Positions 12,512 to 14,011 of a stretch of DNA of 14,011 nt are shown here, piece after piece. This stretch comes from an uncultured Collinsella sp. Its GTDB lineage: Bacteria; Actinomycetota; Coriobacteriia; Coriobacteriales; Coriobacteriaceae. The position numbers and the translations under genes are program-made. How positions within the stretch are numbered: the first letter of the stretch is position 1; each line of letters opens with the position of its first letter. The notes under the pieces were generated by a model. That model did not search any database. It was given only the letters and a program-made list of their open reading frames with translations, and was not told the DNA's origin. The stretch spans positions 1 through 14,011 of the forward strand of contig CALFDL010000095.1 in the NCBI GenBank assembly GCA_937950415.1, in the 5' to 3' direction.

Positions 12512-13393
12512 ATGGAATATGCTCTCTCCAACGATTCAATTTCTATTAAGGTGTCCACAGCTGGTGGTTCGTTTACCTCGATTGAGGCTGACGGACGCGA
12601 GTATTTGTGGCAGGGCGATCCCGCCGTGTGGTCCGGCCAGGCGCCGATTTGCTTCCCGATTTGCGGAGGCTTGCGTGACAACAGCGCCATGACGTTTGCC
12701 GGGCATCATGTAAAGCTCGCTCGCCACGGGTTTGCGCGCAAGCAGGAGTGGAAGCTGCTGAGCCAAGGCGAGAACGAGCTGGCGATGTGCCTGGCTTCGG
12801 AGGATAACGCCGCGCTGCTGAGCGATTATCCGTACCCGTTTAAGCTTGTCGCTCGTTATACGCTCGAGGCCGCTGCCGTGCGCGTTTCCTATGAGGTGAC
12901 CAACGAGGGAACCGAGGACATGCCGTTCTTTATCGGCGGTCATCCCGGCTTTAGGTGCCCGCTCGACGAGGGCGAGGCCTATACGGACTACGAGTTGCGC
13001 TTCGAGAAGGACGAGGCTGCGGAGCTTTGCACCGCCGTACCCTCGACCGGATTGATTGATGTAGCTAACCGCTCCAAGAACCCCATGGTGGGAAAGACGC
13101 TGCCCCTATCGCACGAGCTCTTCGATTTCGCGGAGACCATCTTTGACGTGCTCGAGAGCCGTCAGGTCACGCTTTCCAAGAAGGGCGAGGACAAGGGCGT
13201 TCGCTTGAGCTTTGAGGGTTTCCCGTATCTCATTGTGTGGAGTAAGCCCGAGGGCGATTTTGTGGCAGTTGAGCCCTGGGGTGGCCTTTCGACCTGCTCC
13301 GATGAGGACGACGTGCTTGAGCATAAGCGCGGCTGCCTTGTCGCCAAGCCCAAGGAGACCGTCGTTCGCTCGTTCACGATTGAGATTCTGTAA
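12512..13393 (+). CDS. Aldose 1-epimerase (galactose mutarotase-like, LacX type)
   Basis: 293 residues from ATG 12512, with AAAGGA at 12500-12505. An in-frame extension to 12341 overlaps the flavodoxin gene and is not protein-like. The galactose-mutarotase beta-sandwich signature is clear: PICFPICGGLRDN near 45-57, ARHGFARKQEW at 70-80 with His72, FFIGGHPGFRCPL at 139-151 with His144, and VAVEPWGGLST at 251-261 with the general-base Glu254. These enzymes interconvert alpha and beta anomers of free or phosphorylated sugars. The LacX subtype is found beside lactose/tagatose-6-phosphate genes, and here it precedes the LacC-type kinase by 59 bases, probably in one operon. The substrate is unknown; an anomer of a galactose-type sugar or its phosphate is inferred from context. 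Confidence 0.88.
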   Translation: MEYALSNDSISIKVSTAGGSFTSIEADGREYLWQGDPAVWSGQAPICFPICGGLRDNSAMTFAGHHVKLARHGFARKQEWKLLSQGENELAMCLASEDNAALLSDYPYPFKLVARYTLEAAAVRVSYEVTNEGTEDMPFFIGGHPGFRCPLDEGEAYTDYELRFEKDEAAELCTAVPSTGLIDVANRSKNPMVGKTLPLSHELFDFAETIFDVLESRQVTLSKKGEDKGVRLSFEGFPYLIVWSKPEGDFVAVEPWGGLSTCSDEDDVLEHKRGCLVAKPKETVVRSFTIEIL

Positions 13394-13452
13394 TTCCGTT
13401 TTGTCGACTCGTATCGCGAGGCACAAGGAGCCTGCGAGATAAGGAGCTAAAA

Positions 13453-14011
13453 ATGATCCTCACCGTTACGATGAACCCGTCTGTTGATACGCGCTATCAG
13501 CTCGATGAGCTCGTTATCGACGACGTCAACCGCGTGACACCCGAAAAGACCGCCGGCGGCAAGGGCCTTAACGTTGCCCGCGTCCTGGGCCAGCTGGGCG
13601 ACGACGTTGTGGCAACCGGCCTGCTTGGTGGTCATATGGGCGCCTATATGGAAGAGCTCATGGATGCCAACGGCATTAAGAATGATTTTGTGCCCATCAA
13701 GGACGAGACCCGCATCTGCCTCAATATCCTTCATGCCGGCAACCAGACCGAGCTGCTCGAGAGCGGCCCGACGATTGCCCCCGAGGAGCTCGATGCCTTT
13801 ACCACAAAGTTCGCCGAGCTTGCGAGCAAGGCCGACGTCGTCACCATCTCGGGTTCGTTGCCCCGCGGCGTCGAGGCGGACTACTATGCCAAGATCACGG
13901 TCATTGCCGAGAACGCCGGCGCCAAGGTGCTGCTCGATACCTCGGGTGCTTCGCTTGAGGCCGCCCTTAAGTCCGAAATTAAGCCCGAGCTGGTCAAGCC
14001 TAACCTGACCG
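13453..14011 (+). CDS. lacC: Tagatose-6-phosphate kinase / 1-phosphofructokinase family (PfkB), 3' end outside window
   Basis: 186 residues visible; full members have about 310, so the C-terminal third with the GAGD catalytic motif lies beyond the right edge. The N-terminus is a good match to the LacC/FruK branch of PfkB kinases: MILTVTMNPSVDTRYQLDEL, then NRVTPEKTAGGKGLNVARVL with GGKGLN at 35-40, LGGHMGAYMEELM, and VTISGSLPRGV at 130-140. The reaction would be ATP-dependent phosphorylation of tagatose 6-phosphate to tagatose 1,6-bisphosphate. AAGGAG at 13441-13446 precedes the ATG. The preceding LacX-type gene and the AgaS-type enzyme, which would supply tagatose 6-phosphate, favour LacC over fructose-1-phosphate kinase, though sequence alone does not separate them. 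Confidence 0.85.
   Translation, partial: MILTVTMNPSVDTRYQLDELVIDDVNRVTPEKTAGGKGLNVARVLGQLGDDVVATGLLGGHMGAYMEELMDANGIKNDFVPIKDETRICLNILHAGNQTELLESGPTIAPEELDAFTTKFAELASKADVVTISGSLPRGVEADYYAKITVIAENAGAKVLLDTSGASLEAALKSEIKPELVKPNLT

Overview
The window looks like chromosome of a moderately GC-rich, anaerobic, gut-type actinobacterium of the Coriobacteriia; Collinsella is my best guess from the style of the proteins, the GC/codon habit and the PTS-centred sugar locus. I could not run a search, so the genus is inference. The first ~370 bases do not fit this background. They encode, on the minus strand, the C-terminal part of an RluA-family pseudouridine synthase, cut off exactly where a plus-strand HEAT-like gene loses its 5' end. 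This looks like a chimeric junction (assembly artefact or microhomology rearrangement).

Layout. 1-380: RluA fragment (-). 366-2075: 5'-truncated HEAT-like gene, tightly followed by an isocitrate dehydrogenase with NAD-type signature residues (+). 2202-3296: single-pass membrane protein with an acidic cytoplasmic tail and a SurA-N-like outer domain (+), closed by a strong terminator. 3411-4298: a two-gene minus-strand operon (DUF2975 membrane protein, small XRE regulator) with a palindrome at its promoter. 4338-5001: a gene-free stretch packed with inverted and direct repeats and the promoter/leader of the next operon. 5002-8208: a mannose/GalNAc-family PTS operon in the order EIIA, YajC-like, EIIB, EIIC, EIID, with a strong terminator. 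8394-9125: GntR/UTRA regulator. 9240-10406: AgaS-type SIS aldose-ketose isomerase/deaminase, with its own promoter and terminator. 10525-11694: NagA/AgaA-type amino-sugar 6-phosphate deacetylase. 11770-12354: flavodoxin (-). 12512-13393: LacX-type aldose 1-epimerase. 13453 to the end: LacC-type tagatose-6-phosphate kinase, running off the window.

Together, 5002-14011 reads as an N-acetylgalactosamine (or galactosamine) catabolic locus. The sugar would enter through the PTS as the 6-phosphate, be deacetylated (NagA/AgaA), be deaminated and isomerised to tagatose 6-phosphate (AgaS), and be phosphorylated to the 1,6-bisphosphate (LacC). The aldolase is not in view and may lie just downstream. 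The adjacent GntR protein is the natural candidate regulator: the same 13-base word TGGTTACTACCAG occurs in the control regions of both the PTS operon and agaS. The most unusual points are a YajC-like subunit built into the PTS operon by start/stop overlap, an EIID with an enlarged acidic loop, the repeat-rich PTS control region with a leader hairpin covering the ribosome binding site, and the junction at the left edge.
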